DNA of 64,000 nucleotides. It comes from Streptomyces sp. CB01373. Lineage in GTDB: Bacteria; Actinomycetota; Actinomycetes; Streptomycetales; Streptomycetaceae. Positions 42,463-51,427 of this stretch are shown here, piece after piece; within the stretch, counting starts at the first letter, position 1; each line of letters opens with the position of its first letter. The notes below the pieces were generated by a model. That model was not told the origin of the DNA and did not search any database. It saw only the letters and a program-made list of their open reading frames with translations. Location of the stretch: assembly GCF_002803075.1 (NCBI RefSeq), contig NZ_NNBK01000011.1:124001-188000 (forward strand), written 5' to 3'. The translations under genes were made by a program, and so were the position numbers.

Positions 42463-43766
42463 TTCAGCCCCTGGAGCGCGGACACGAACTGGCTCGGGCT
42501 CGACTTGCCCACGAACAGCTTGTTGATCTCGGTGAGCATCGGCGTGGAGATGTTCGGGTCGACCGCCTGGTCCCAGCTCAGGGTGAAGGCGGGGGCCTGC
42601 TGCACCATCTCGTACTGGAACCTGGCGAACTCGGGGTTGGGAGCGGCGTCCAGCAGCTTGGCCGCGTTGGACGTGGTCGGGATGTCGCCGTTGGCGATCA
42701 GGTCCTTGGCGTACTGCTCGGAGGCGCACTCCTTCAGGAACGCGATCGCGGCGTCCTTGTTGGCCGTACGGTTGTTCACCGACCAGTAGTTGGTCGGGTT
42801 GCCGACGACGTTGCGGATGTCGCCGGCGCCGCCGTCGAACTTCGGGAACGGACACCAGCCCAGGTTCTTCTTGGCGAAGTCCGGGAACTCGCCGAGCTGC
42901 GTGGAGTACTCCCACGAGCCCATCAGGTGCATGGCCGCCTTGCCCTTGGCGAAGACCGCCGGCGCGCCCTTGTTGGTGTACGCCACCGAGCTGAAGCCCT
43001 GGCCGAAGGCGCCGTCGTCGATGAGCTGCTTGACCGTCTGGGCGGCCTTGAGGACGGCCGGGTCCCCCCAGCCGGAGGCGTCGCCGTTCTTGATCTTCTC
43101 GAAGACCTGGGGCCCGCCGATGCGGTCCACCAGGTACTCCAGCCACATCAGTTCCGGCCAGACGTCGGCGCCGCCGAGCGCGAACGGGGCGATGCCCGCC
43201 TTCTTCAGCTTGGCGTTGTTGTCGAGCAGCTGGTCCCAGGTGGTGGGCGGCTGGAGCTTGTGCTCGGCGAACATGGCCTTGTTGTAGAAGAGCATCACCG
43301 GCTGCATGCCGCGCATCGGGACGCCGTAGTTGCGGCCGCCGAGCGCCCCGGCCGCGAGCACGGAGGGCAGGAAGCCGCTCTTGAGGACCGGGTCGGACCC
43401 GATGGTGTCGGTGAGGTCGATCAGCTGGCCCGCGTCCTTGTACGCCTTGATGGAGCCGCCGCCCCAGTTGAAGAACACGTCAGGGGCGTGCGGCGAGCCC
43501 ATCGCGGTGCGCAGCTTGGCCGGGTAGTCCGAGCCCGGCACCTTCTCCAGCTGGATCCTGCCGTTCGCCTTCTTGGCCGCGGCGGAGGCGTTGAACCGCT
43601 TGACGGCCGCGGACTGCACCTTCACCGCGTCGTCGCCGTACACCATCGCCGTGAGCGTGTCGCCCGAGCCGCCGGAGCCGCTGCCGGAACCGCAGGCGGT
43701 AAGGCCCGCGGTGATGAGGGTGGTGGCGCCGGCGCCGAGAAACCAGCGCCTGCTGTAGGACTCCAT
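42459..43766 (-). CDS. Extracellular sugar-binding lipoprotein of an ABC transporter
   Basis: A 435-residue solute-binding protein. The N-terminus has a twin-arginine-like SRRWFLGAG and the lipobox LTAC with Cys25, so it is likely a Tat-exported lipoprotein. The two-lobed binding domain includes DVFFNWGGGSIKAYKDAGQLIDL and GAPAVFAKGKAAMHLMGSWE. It is the first gene of the operon, divergent from the LacI regulator. Confidence 0.94.
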   Translation of the reverse strand: MESYSRRWFLGAGATTLITAGLTACGSGSGSGGSGDTLTAMVYGDDAVKVQSAAVKRFNASAAAKKANGRIQLEKVPGSDYPAKLRTAMGSPHAPDVFFNWGGGSIKAYKDAGQLIDLTDTIGSDPVLKSGFLPSVLAAGALGGRNYGVPMRGMQPVMLFYNKAMFAEHKLQPPTTWDQLLDNNAKLKKAGIAPFALGGADVWPELMWLEYLVDRIGGPQVFEKIKNGDASGWGDPAVLKAAQTVKQLIDDGAFGQGFSSVAYTNKGAPAVFAKGKAAMHLMGSWEYSTQLGEFPDFAKKNLGWCPFPKFDGGAGDIRNVVGNPTNYWSVNNRTANKDAAIAFLKECASEQYAKDLIANGDIPTTSNAAKLLDAAPNPEFARFQYEMVQQAPAFTLSWDQAVDPNISTPMLTEINKLFVGKSSPSQFVSALQGLK

Positions 43767-43782
43767 GTGACGGCACCTCTCA

Positions 43783-43860
43783 CGAATGTCGTGTTCCGAA
43801 TGTTCGTCTGGCCGAACTCTTCGAGTTGCCGAATGTTTCGTATGGCACTTCGAATGTTCC
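43783..43860. promoter_or_regulatory. Four CGAATGT repeats, probable LacI operators
   Basis: CGAATGT occurs at 43783, 43797, 43830 and 43851, the last three extended as CGAATGTT. All lie in the 154-bp gap between the divergent sugar-transport operon and the LacI gene. They lie in one orientation and are spaced 14, 33 and 21 bp. They are the most likely binding sites of the adjacent regulator. Confidence 0.6.
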
Positions 43861-43920
43861 GGGAACCTAAAGCGGTCGAGGGGGTTCGTCAAGGGGTCGC
43901 GCAGAGATACGATCGCGGCC

Positions 43921-44949
43921 ATGAAGCCGACGAAGACCGCAGGAACGCAGACCGCCACGCTCGCCGAGATCGCCCGCGAGGCCGGTGTGTCGGCTCCGAC
44001 TGTTTCGAAGGTTCTCAACGGTCGTGCCGACGTCGCCCCGACCACCCGTTCCCGGGTCGAGGAACTGCTGCGGGCGCACGGCTACCGGCGCAGGCGGGCG
44101 GAGGCGACCCGCTCGCCGCTGATCGACGTGGTCTTCCACGAGCTGGAGAGCGCCTGGGCGATGGAGGTCATCCGGGGCGTGGAGAACGTGGCGCGGGACG
44201 CGGGGCTGAGCGTCGTGCTCTCCGAGAGCGCCGGCCGGCTCACTCCCGGGCGGACCTGGGCCGACCAGGTCGCCGCCCGCCGGCCGCACGGCGTGGTCCT
44301 GGTGCTGTCCGGGCTCGACGAGTCCCAGCGGGCGCTGCTGACCAGCCGCTCCATCCCGTTCGTGGTGATGGACCCGGCCGGCGACCCGGGCGCCGACGTG
44401 CCCTCGATCGGCGCCACCAACTGGCAGGGCGGGCTGGCCGCCACCCGGCACCTGGTGGAGCTCGGGCACACCCGCATCGGCGCCATCAGCGGGCCCTCCC
44501 GGATGATGTGCAGCCGCGCCCGCGTCGACGGCTACCGGGCCGCGCTGGAGACGGCCGGGCTGCCGGTGGACCCGTCGCTGATCGTGACCGGCGACTTCCA
44601 CCACGAGGCCGGCTACCGGCTCGGTCTGAAGCTGCTGCGCCGCGAGGACCGGCCGACCGCCGTCTTCGCGGGCAACGACCTCCAGGCGCTCGGCGTGTAC
44701 GAGGCGGCGCGCGAACTGGGCCTGCGCGTCCCGGAGGACCTGAGCGTGGTCGGCTTCGACGACCTGCCGGTGGCGCGCTGGGTCGGGCCGCCGCTGACGA
44801 CCGTGCGCCAGCCGCTGACGGAGATGGCCGAGGCGGCGGCGAAGCTGGTCCTCGACCTCGGGCGCGAGGAGGACGTGCCGGCGGCGACCCGGGTGGAGCT
44901 GGCCACGAGTCTGGTGGTGCGCAGCAGCACGGCGGCGCCCGCGAAGTGA
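43921..44949 (+). CDS. LacI-family transcriptional regulator
   Basis: A 342-residue regulator. The helix-turn-helix (TLAEIAREAGVSAPTVSKVLNGRADVAPTTRSRVEELL) spans about residues 13-47 and a periplasmic-binding-protein-like effector domain follows (SIGATNWQGGLAATRHLVELGHTRIG; FAGNDLQALGVYEAARELGLRVPEDLSVVGFDD). The ATG at 43921 is the family start. It probably represses the divergent sugar-uptake/GH3 operon until an oligosaccharide binds. Confidence 0.94.
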   Translation: MKPTKTAGTQTATLAEIAREAGVSAPTVSKVLNGRADVAPTTRSRVEELLRAHGYRRRRAEATRSPLIDVVFHELESAWAMEVIRGVENVARDAGLSVVLSESAGRLTPGRTWADQVAARRPHGVVLVLSGLDESQRALLTSRSIPFVVMDPAGDPGADVPSIGATNWQGGLAATRHLVELGHTRIGAISGPSRMMCSRARVDGYRAALETAGLPVDPSLIVTGDFHHEAGYRLGLKLLRREDRPTAVFAGNDLQALGVYEAARELGLRVPEDLSVVGFDDLPVARWVGPPLTTVRQPLTEMAEAAAKLVLDLGREEDVPAATRVELATSLVVRSSTAAPAK

Positions 44950-45043
44950 AGCCCAAGTGCCCATAGGTTCGGGGAAGATGAGATTTTCCGAAGAAATCGG
45001 TCATGGGCGCCTCCCCCTGTCGGGTCCCGCGTGAGTCGGACGT

Positions 45044-46141
45044 ATGTTCCTCCCCGTGAGGGGACACAACAGGGGACATGACAGCGACCGGGGCGACACC
45101 GACGGCGACAGCGGGAGCTGGGACGCGGGCGGAGAATCCGGCCGGCGGTCACGGGCCCTGAAGGCCGTGGGACTCGGTCTGACGGGCGTCCTGATGCTGG
45201 GCGTCGCGGCGGCGGGCCTCGCGTACTGGCACCTGAACCAGAACATCAAGGGCGTCGACATCAACAGCGCGCTCGGGGACGACCGCCCGCCCAGACCGCT
45301 CAGCGCGCCGTCGGCGGGTACGGCCGATCTGCCCAGCGGGGCCCTCAACATCCTGGTCCTCGGCTCGGACTCGCGCAGCGGCGCGCAGAACAAGGAACTC
45401 GGCGGCGGCGACAGCGAGGGCGCCCGCTCCGACACCGCGATGATCGTGCACATCGACGCGGGCCGGACCTCGGCCACCGTGGTGAGCATCCCGCGCGACA
45501 CGCTGGTGACCCGCCCGTCCTGCCCGCTGGAGTCCGGCGGTTCCACGGCGGTGGCCCACTACGCCATGTTCAACAGCGCGTACTCGGTGGGCGGTCCGGT
45601 GTGCGCGGTCAAGACGGCCGAGATGCTCACCGGCATCCGCATGGACCACTACGTCGAGATCGACTTCTCCGGCTTCGCGAAGCTGGTGGACGCGATGGGC
45701 GGGGTCACCGTCACCACCGAGCTGGACATCGACGACGACAAGAGCCATCTGCACCTGAAGGCCGGCACCCACCATCTGGGCGGCACCGACGCCCTCGCCC
45801 TGGCCCGCACCCGGTACGGCGTGGGCGACGGCAGCGACCTGGGCCGCATAGGCCTCCAGCAGACGCTGGTCAAGGCGCTGCTGGAGCAGATGTCCGACTC
45901 CGGCCTGCTGAACGACCCCGCCGGGCTCTACCGGGTCGCCGACGCGGTGACCGGCAGCCTGACCACCGACACCGGCCTCGACTCGCTGGGCGAGCTGACG
46001 ACCCTCGGCGAGAGCCTGCGGGGCCTGTCGGCGCAGAACGTGAAGACGGTGACCATGCCGGTGGTGACGGCCCCGTGGAACCCCAACCGGGTGGTGGCGC
46101 AGGAACCGGACGCGGCCGAGCTGTGGACGTCGCTGCGGTGA
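45044..46141 (+). CDS. LytR-CpsA-Psr (LCP) family wall-polymer ligase
   Basis: A 365-residue membrane protein. A cytoplasmic Asp/Gly/Arg-rich N-terminus leads to one transmembrane helix (about residues 43-65). The extracellular LCP domain has ILVLGSDSRSG, RSDTAMIVHIDAG, VVSIPRDTLV and ARTRYGVGDGSDLGRIGLQQ with its paired arginines. LCP proteins attach teichoic acids or other polymers to peptidoglycan. The start may instead be GTG four codons inside. Confidence 0.93.
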   Translation: MFLPVRGHNRGHDSDRGDTDGDSGSWDAGGESGRRSRALKAVGLGLTGVLMLGVAAAGLAYWHLNQNIKGVDINSALGDDRPPRPLSAPSAGTADLPSGALNILVLGSDSRSGAQNKELGGGDSEGARSDTAMIVHIDAGRTSATVVSIPRDTLVTRPSCPLESGGSTAVAHYAMFNSAYSVGGPVCAVKTAEMLTGIRMDHYVEIDFSGFAKLVDAMGGVTVTTELDIDDDKSHLHLKAGTHHLGGTDALALARTRYGVGDGSDLGRIGLQQTLVKALLEQMSDSGLLNDPAGLYRVADAVTGSLTTDTGLDSLGELTTLGESLRGLSAQNVKTVTMPVVTAPWNPNRVVAQEPDAAELWTSLR

Positions 46142-46214
46142 CCTTTGTCCGCGGACCCCTCTGACCTGCTGAAACGCCCTTCGGGAAAAATCTCCGAAGA
46201 AATTCCGGGGCGTG

Positions 46215-46241
46215 TGTCGATTCCGCCGTCCCCTGTTCGAC
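46215..46241 (+). promoter_or_regulatory. ECF42-type promoter upstream of the DGPF gene
   Basis: TGTCGA at 46215-46220, a 17-bp spacer and CGAC at 46238-46241 match the promoter motif reported for ECF42 sigma factors in Streptomyces (TGTCGA at -35, CGA/TC at -10). It lies 50 bp before the DGPF gene, which is the classic ECF42 target. Autoregulation by the sigma factor encoded next door is therefore likely. Confidence 0.7.
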
Positions 46242-46293
46242 GTACGGGGTGAGAGGCGGGGAGAGGCCCCGCCGGCCGGCCGAGGAGTCACCG

Positions 46294-46650
46294 ATGCCGC
46301 GTTACCTGTCGCTTGTGAAGATCGACGAGAGCACCGTGCCCGCCGAGGGGCCCAGCCCCGAGCTGATGCAGCGGATGGGGGAACTGATCGAGGAGGTCAC
46401 CAAGGCGGGAGTGATGCTGGACACCGCCGGGCTGATGCCGTCCGCGCAGGGCACCAGGGTGCACTGGGAGGGCGGGCGGATCTCCGTCACCGACGGGCCC
46501 TTCACGGAGTCGAAGGAGGTCGTCGGCGGCTACGCGTTCATGCAGTGCAAGGACATGGCGGAGGCCGTCGAGTGGGCCAAGCGGTTCCTCAAGGTGCACG
46601 AGGAGTTCTGGACGGTGACGTGCGAGGTGCGCGAGATCGCCGAGGGCTGA
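46294..46650 (+). CDS. YCII-related DGPF-motif protein
   Basis: A 118-residue protein of the YCII/DGPF group, with the name-giving motif in VTDGPFTESKEVVGGYAF (about residues 68-85). These small ferredoxin-like proteins are the conserved neighbours and targets of ECF42 sigma factors; their activity is unknown. GAGGAG precedes the ATG at 46294. Confidence 0.93.
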   Translation: MPRYLSLVKIDESTVPAEGPSPELMQRMGELIEEVTKAGVMLDTAGLMPSAQGTRVHWEGGRISVTDGPFTESKEVVGGYAFMQCKDMAEAVEWAKRFLKVHEEFWTVTCEVREIAEG

Positions 46651-46694
46651 GTGCTCCTTGGCCCAGGGCCGCCGGGGGTGTTCGATGGTGGGTT

Positions 46695-47966
46695 GTGGAA
46701 CAGCAGCACGCCCGGCCCACCGAACCCCCCGGCGCTCTGGAGGAAGACCTCGAGACCGTCTTCCGGCTGGAGTCGCCGCGGGTCGTCGCGGCCGTCGCCC
46801 GGATCGTGCGGGACATCGGCATCGCCGAGGAGCTGACGCAGGACGCCCTGGTCGCCGCGCTGGAGCAGTGGCCCCGGGACGGGTTGCCGGGAAACCCCGG
46901 CGCCTGGCTGATGACCACTGCCCGGCGCCGGGCAGTGGACCTGGTGCGCCGCCGGGAGCAGTACGCGCACAAGCTCCAGGAGATCGGCCGGAACCTGGAG
47001 GCGGTCCCGCCGCCCGAAGAGCCCTCGGCCCCGGACGACATCGACGACGACCTGCTGCGCCTGGTCTTCACCACCTGCCACCCTGTGCTGTCCGCCGAGG
47101 CGCGCACCGCCCTCACCCTGCGGCTGCTCGGCGGCCTGACGACGGCCGAGATCGCCCGCGCCTTCCTCGTGCCCGAGTCGACGGTCGCCCAGCGGATCGT
47201 GCGCGCCAAACGCCTTCTGGCCCAGCGGAACGTCGCCTTCGAGGTGCCGTACGGCCCCGAGCGCGAGGCCCGGCTCGGCTCGGTCCTCGGCGTCATCTAC
47301 CTGATCTTCAACGAGGGGTACGCCGCGACGGCCGGCGACGACTGGCTGCGCCCGGGGCTGTGCGAGGACGCGCTGCGCCTGGCCCGGCTGCTGGCCGGCC
47401 TGATGCCGAAGGAACCTGAGGCGCACGCCCTGGTGGCCCTCCTGGAGTTCCAGGCCTCCCGCGCCGCCGCCCGCACCGGTCCGCACGGCGAACCGGTGCT
47501 GCTCAAGGACCAGGACCGCCGCCGCTGGAACCGCATGCTCATCGCCCGTGGTGTCGCCGCGCTGGCCCGCGCCGACACCACCGGGGCCCCCGGTCCGTAC
47601 GCCCTGCAGGCTGCCATCGCCGCCTGCCACGCGCGCGCGTACACCTATGAAAAGACCGACTGGCCCGCCATCGTCACCCTGTACGCCCTCCTGGCCGCCC
47701 GGTCCCCTTCCCCCGTCGTGGAGCTGAACCGCGCGGTCGCCGTCTCGATGGCAGAGGGACCGGCCCCGGCCCTGGAGATCGTCGACGCCCTGGCTGCCGA
47801 ACCCGCCCTGCGCGCCTACCACCTGCTGCCCAGCGTCCGCGCGGACCTGCTGAACCGTCTCGGACGCACGGCGGAGGCGCGCGCCGAGTTCGAACGGGCG
47901 GCGTCCCTGGCCCGCAACGAGCGGGAGCGGGAACTGCTGTTGAGGCGGGCCGCCGAGAACGGCTGA
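46695..47966 (+). CDS. ECF-type sigma factor, ECF42 group, with C-terminal extension
   Basis: A 423-residue sigma factor. Region 2 (FRLESPRVVAAVARIVRDIGIAEELTQDALVAAL) and region 4 (LRLLGGLTTAEIARAFLVPESTVAQRIVRAKRLL) lie in the first about 180 residues. A long helical extension of about 220 residues (DUF6596/TPR-like) follows and is characteristic of ECF42, replacing an anti-sigma factor as the control element. Adjacent to the DGPF gene, as in the known group. Starts from GTG at 46695. Confidence 0.92.
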   Translation: MEQQHARPTEPPGALEEDLETVFRLESPRVVAAVARIVRDIGIAEELTQDALVAALEQWPRDGLPGNPGAWLMTTARRRAVDLVRRREQYAHKLQEIGRNLEAVPPPEEPSAPDDIDDDLLRLVFTTCHPVLSAEARTALTLRLLGGLTTAEIARAFLVPESTVAQRIVRAKRLLAQRNVAFEVPYGPEREARLGSVLGVIYLIFNEGYAATAGDDWLRPGLCEDALRLARLLAGLMPKEPEAHALVALLEFQASRAAARTGPHGEPVLLKDQDRRRWNRMLIARGVAALARADTTGAPGPYALQAAIAACHARAYTYEKTDWPAIVTLYALLAARSPSPVVELNRAVAVSMAEGPAPALEIVDALAAEPALRAYHLLPSVRADLLNRLGRTAEARAEFERAASLARNERERELLLRRAAENG

Positions 47967-48004
47967 GGGCGCCCCGGCGGGGTGGTCGCCGCCTCCCGCG
48001 GGCG

Positions 48005-49195
48005 TCAGGCCGCCGGGTGGCCGATCAGCATGGCAGGGGCCCCCGCGACGCGGGTGAGGAACACCGTCGCCGCGTTCTTCCCGTGCGGCTTCGGAAGGAC
48101 CTTCCTGCGCAGTTCCTCGGGCTCCACCGCCGAGCCCCGCTTCTTCACGGTCAGCGTGCCCACCTCGCGCTCCCGCAGCAGCGCCTTGAGCTTCTTGACG
48201 TTGAAGGGCAGCCGGTCGGTGATCTCGTAGGCGGTGGCGTACGGGGTGGGGCGGAGTTCGTCGGCGGTCACGTACGCGATGGTCGCGTCGATCAGGCCGC
48301 CGTCGAGCTCCTGGGCGACCTCGGCGACCAGGTGGGCGCGGATGACGGCGCCGTCGGGCTCGTACAGGTAGTGGCCCGGGGTGCGGACCGCGGGGTCGGG
48401 CAGGCCGCGGCCGCGCAGGGTGCGCGGGCCGGGCAGCAGGGTGGCCCTGATCAGGCCCGGCTCGGTGCCGAACCACAGCACCGCCTCCTTCACGTCCCCG
48501 CCGTCGGAGATCCACTCGGCCTCGGCCTGCGGCGGGACCAGCTCGTGCGGGATGCCGGGGGCGATCTTCAGGGCCGCGCGGGGGGCCCGGAGGGCGGCAC
48601 CGACGGCCCAGGAAAGCGGCGGCGAGTACGCCTCCGGGTCGAAGATGCGCGCGCCCCGGCCTCCTCCCGCTCTGCGGGCCGGATCCACGAACACCGCGTC
48701 GTACGAGGCCGTGTCGACCTCCGTGACGTCCGCCTCGCGCACCTCGATCAGGTCCGCCACCCCGAGCGCCTCGGCGTTCGCGCGGGCCGCGGCGGCGGTC
48801 AGCGGGTCCCGGTCCACGGCGAGGACCCGGATCCCGGCGCGGGCGAGGGCGATCGCGTCGCCGCCGATCCCGCAGCACAGGTCCGCGACCGAGGTCACCC
48901 CCGACTCCCGCAGCCGGGCCGCCCGGTGGGCCGCCACGCTCGCCCGCGTCGACTGCTCCACGCCGTTCGGCGTGAAGAACATCCGGCCCGCGTCCTCGGC
49001 CCCGAACTTCGCGGCCGCCCGCTGCCGCAGCCGGGCCTGGCCGAGCGCCGCCGACACCAGTTCGGCGGGGTGCTCACGGCGCAGCCGGGTGGCGACGGCG
49101 AGTTCGTCGGCGGGTTCGGTGCCGCGTACCTCGTCGAGGAGGGCGCGGCCCTCGGGGGTGAGCAGCGAGGCGAAGGCGTGGAGGTGGTCGTTCAC
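48005..49195 (-). CDS. SAM-dependent methyltransferase, class I, THUMP-like
   Basis: A 396-residue protein. The Rossmann methyltransferase core has VADLCCGIGGDAIALARAGIRVLAVDRDP (about residues 105-133) and the substrate motif VFVDPARR. The C-terminal third (about 290-396, ITDRLPFNVKKLKALLREREVGTLTVKKRG) is of the THUMP-like type found with such proteins. An RNA or protein substrate is possible but unknown. The GTG at 49195 is the best start. The deacetylase gene lies divergently 139 bp away. Confidence 0.85.
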   Translation of the reverse strand: MNDHLHAFASLLTPEGRALLDEVRGTEPADELAVATRLRREHPAELVSAALGQARLRQRAAAKFGAEDAGRMFFTPNGVEQSTRASVAAHRAARLRESGVTSVADLCCGIGGDAIALARAGIRVLAVDRDPLTAAAARANAEALGVADLIEVREADVTEVDTASYDAVFVDPARRAGGGRGARIFDPEAYSPPLSWAVGAALRAPRAALKIAPGIPHELVPPQAEAEWISDGGDVKEAVLWFGTEPGLIRATLLPGPRTLRGRGLPDPAVRTPGHYLYEPDGAVIRAHLVAEVAQELDGGLIDATIAYVTADELRPTPYATAYEITDRLPFNVKKLKALLREREVGTLTVKKRGSAVEPEELRRKVLPKPHGKNAATVFLTRVAGAPAMLIGHPAA

Positions 49196-49334
49196 CGGCT
49201 CATTGTGGGCCAGTCGGTGGACGGTGTGCCTCCGGTCGCGGTGTCGCCCCGGCTTCCGGGCGGTGGGCCTGCGAGGATCCGGCGCCATGAGGCTTGTAGG
49301 ACAAAACGATAAAAATAGTCCTGAAAGGTTCCTG

Positions 49335-50225
49335 ATGCGCGGGAACCGGATCCGCGGCGGACTCGCGGTGCTCGCCGTCGCCACGCTCGCCTCCGGCTGC
49401 GCGGAGCCGGAGGCACAGGTACGCCCGGCCCCCGGCCAGCCGCGCCACCAGGCGCCCGCCGCCCCCGCCCTCGGCTCCTACGCCGACCGCCTGCACATCT
49501 CCTACGCGCAGCGGGCGGCCACCGCCAGGCGCTGGGGCCTGGAGCAGGTCCCGCTGATCCCCCCGAAGCCGCCCACGAAGAAACTCAGGGCCACCGCCCG
49601 CGCCGGTTTCGAGGTGAACCACCAGGAGGACTGGAACCTGCCCCCGGTCTTCACCACGGTCCCCACCAAGGACAAGGTCGTCTTCCTGACCATCGACGAC
49701 GGAGCGGAGAAGGACCCGGAGTTCCTGCGGATGATGCGGGACCTGAAGATCCCGTACACCGCCTTCCTCAGCGACTACCTGATCAAGGACGACTACGACT
49801 ACTTCCGGAAGATGCAGGCCTTGGGGGTCACCCTCAACAACCACACGCTGCACCACCCCTACCTGCCGGGCCTGTCCTACGAGGAGCAGCGCCGGGAGAT
49901 CTGCGACACGCAGGACATCATGGAGAAGCAGTTCGGCAAGCGCCCGAGGATGATGCGCCCGCCCTACGGCAACTACAACCAGGACACCCTGCGCGCCGCC
50001 AAGTCCTGCGGCATCGAGTACGCGCCGATCTGGAACGAGGAGGTCTACGTCGACCACTGGGAGTTCCGCGAGGACGACCAGCGGCTGCGCCCCGGCGACA
50101 TCGTGCTCACCCACTTCCGCGGCCGGGGCGAGTGGAACGGCACGATGGCCGACGACATGCGCCGGTTCCTGAAGAAGGTCACGGCCGACGGGTACGCGGT
50201 GGCCCGGCTGGAGGACTACCTGTGA
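49335..50225 (+). CDS. Lipoprotein polysaccharide deacetylase (NodB domain), 1
   Basis: A 296-residue exported lipoprotein with signal MRGNRIRGGLAVLAVATLASGC (lipobox Cys22). The NodB catalytic motifs are TIDDGAEKDP (motif 1, metal-binding Asp), NNHTLHHPYL (motif 2, two His) and RPPYGNY (motif 3). It probably removes acetyl groups from a cell-surface glycan. It is translationally coupled to a second, similar deacetylase. Confidence 0.92.
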   Translation: MRGNRIRGGLAVLAVATLASGCAEPEAQVRPAPGQPRHQAPAAPALGSYADRLHISYAQRAATARRWGLEQVPLIPPKPPTKKLRATARAGFEVNHQEDWNLPPVFTTVPTKDKVVFLTIDDGAEKDPEFLRMMRDLKIPYTAFLSDYLIKDDYDYFRKMQALGVTLNNHTLHHPYLPGLSYEEQRREICDTQDIMEKQFGKRPRMMRPPYGNYNQDTLRAAKSCGIEYAPIWNEEVYVDHWEFREDDQRLRPGDIVLTHFRGRGEWNGTMADDMRRFLKKVTADGYAVARLEDYL

Positions 50226-51061
50226 GGCTGCGGCCCCTCAGGTCCCGGCACGTGGCGGTGGCCCTGCTCGCCGCCTCCCTGCTGGCCGGCTGCGCCACGT
50301 CCGTCGACCCCCTCGAACGGCTCGGCCGCAAGGCGGCACAGGGCGTACGGTCGCCGAGCCCGGCGGCGGCCGACCAGGCCTACCGGCGCTGGGGCCTCAG
50401 GGCGCCGCTGCCCGCACCGCCGAAGCCGCCGGCCCGTCCGGCGCGCCGCGCCGGCGCCGGCCCGTCGGCCGGCCTGCCCGAGGTCGTGGACCGGATCGCC
50501 ACCTCCGACCCGGTCGTCTTCCTCACCTACGACGACGGCGCGGAGAAGGATCCGCGGTTCGTCGACATGGTCCGTGAACTGCGGCTGCCGGTCAGCATGT
50601 TCCTCACGGACAGTGTCGTCGGACCGGGGTACGGGCACTTCGCGCACCTGATGTCGGTCGGCGCGGACCTGCAGAACCACACCCTGGACCACCCCTCGCT
50701 GCGTGGACTGCCCTACGCGGGCCAGCGCGCCGAGATCTGCGGCCAGCGGGACAAGATCCGCTCCCGCTTCGGCGTCACCCCCCGCCTCTTCCGCCCGCCC
50801 TACGGCAGATACGACACGACGACCTTGCGCGCCGCCGCCGACTGCGGGGTCTCGGCCGTCGTCCTGTGGCGCGCCGCCACGACGGACACCGGCCTGCGCT
50901 TCAGCCACGGCCATCACGAACTGCGCCCCGGCGACATCCTCCTCGTCGCCTCGGACGACGACGACCTCGACGGCCCGCCCCTCCGCGACCGCACGACCCG
51001 CCTGCTCCGCACCATCCAGGAAAAGGGCCTGACGGTGGGACGGCTGCAGGACTATCTCTGA
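50222..51061 (+). CDS. Lipoprotein polysaccharide deacetylase (NodB domain), 2
   Basis: A 279-residue paralogue of the preceding protein. It has signal RLRPLRSRHVAVALLAASLLAGC, motif 1 TYDDGAEKDP, motif 2 NHTLDHPSL and motif 3 RPPYGRY, so the catalytic set looks intact. The GTG overlaps the upstream TGA. A Pro/Arg-rich linker (about residues 66-90) separates the anchor from the domain. The tandem pair arose by duplication. Confidence 0.9.
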   Translation: MRLRPLRSRHVAVALLAASLLAGCATSVDPLERLGRKAAQGVRSPSPAAADQAYRRWGLRAPLPAPPKPPARPARRAGAGPSAGLPEVVDRIATSDPVVFLTYDDGAEKDPRFVDMVRELRLPVSMFLTDSVVGPGYGHFAHLMSVGADLQNHTLDHPSLRGLPYAGQRAEICGQRDKIRSRFGVTPRLFRPPYGRYDTTTLRAAADCGVSAVVLWRAATTDTGLRFSHGHHELRPGDILLVASDDDDLDGPPLRDRTTRLLRTIQEKGLTVGRLQDYL

Positions 51062-51200
51062 GGCGAGTCCGGCAAAAACCAGCCCGTCTGGGGGTCCCCC
51101 CTGCTCGAAGAGCTTGGGGGAGCTTGAGGACGAGGCCGTTCAGGCCGACTCGGGGGCCTGGGGGCGAAGCCCCCAGGGACGCCCACACACACCCACAACA
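51062..51200. repeat. Dispersed Streptomyces intergenic repeat
   Basis: A composite of a TCCCCC...GGGGGA hairpin containing GCTCGAAGAGC (51095-51121), a 25-bp block identical to 38218-38242 (here 51124-51148), and a CTGGGGGC/GCCCCCAG stem (51158-51176). It sits behind the second deacetylase gene and probably ends its transcript. Confidence 0.7.
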
Positions 51201-51254
51201 CCTCGAACGCGCGTTCCCCAAACGCACCCCACCCGCCGACGCGCCACGAGGCAA

Positions 51255-51281
51255 TTGGCACTCCGCTTGACCGAGTGCTAA
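51255..51281. promoter_or_regulatory. CIRCE operator 1 of groES
   Basis: TTGGCACTC, a 9-bp spacer and GAGTGCTAA form a near-consensus CIRCE element, the site bound by the HrcA repressor. TTGACC inside it (51267-51272) can serve as the -35 and ATAGTC (51290-51295) as the -10, so repressor binding would block the promoter directly. Confidence 0.9.
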
Positions 51282-51301
51282 TCGCGGTCATAGTCTCAGG
51301 T

Positions 51302-51328
51302 CTGGCACTCCCCCCTGGAGAGTGCCAA
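51302..51328. promoter_or_regulatory. CIRCE operator 2 of groES
   Basis: CTGGCACTC, a 9-bp spacer and GAGTGCCAA form a second CIRCE 20 bp downstream of the first, in the untranslated leader. Paired sites point to tight HrcA heat-shock control of groES-groEL. Confidence 0.88.
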
Positions 51329-51427
51329 CACAGCGACGGGCAGGTCCGGCACCCGCGACGACGGATCGACCTGGTCGCCACCTCAGACAGTTAACCCCGT
51401 GAGATCTCCGAAGGGGGAGGTCGGATC

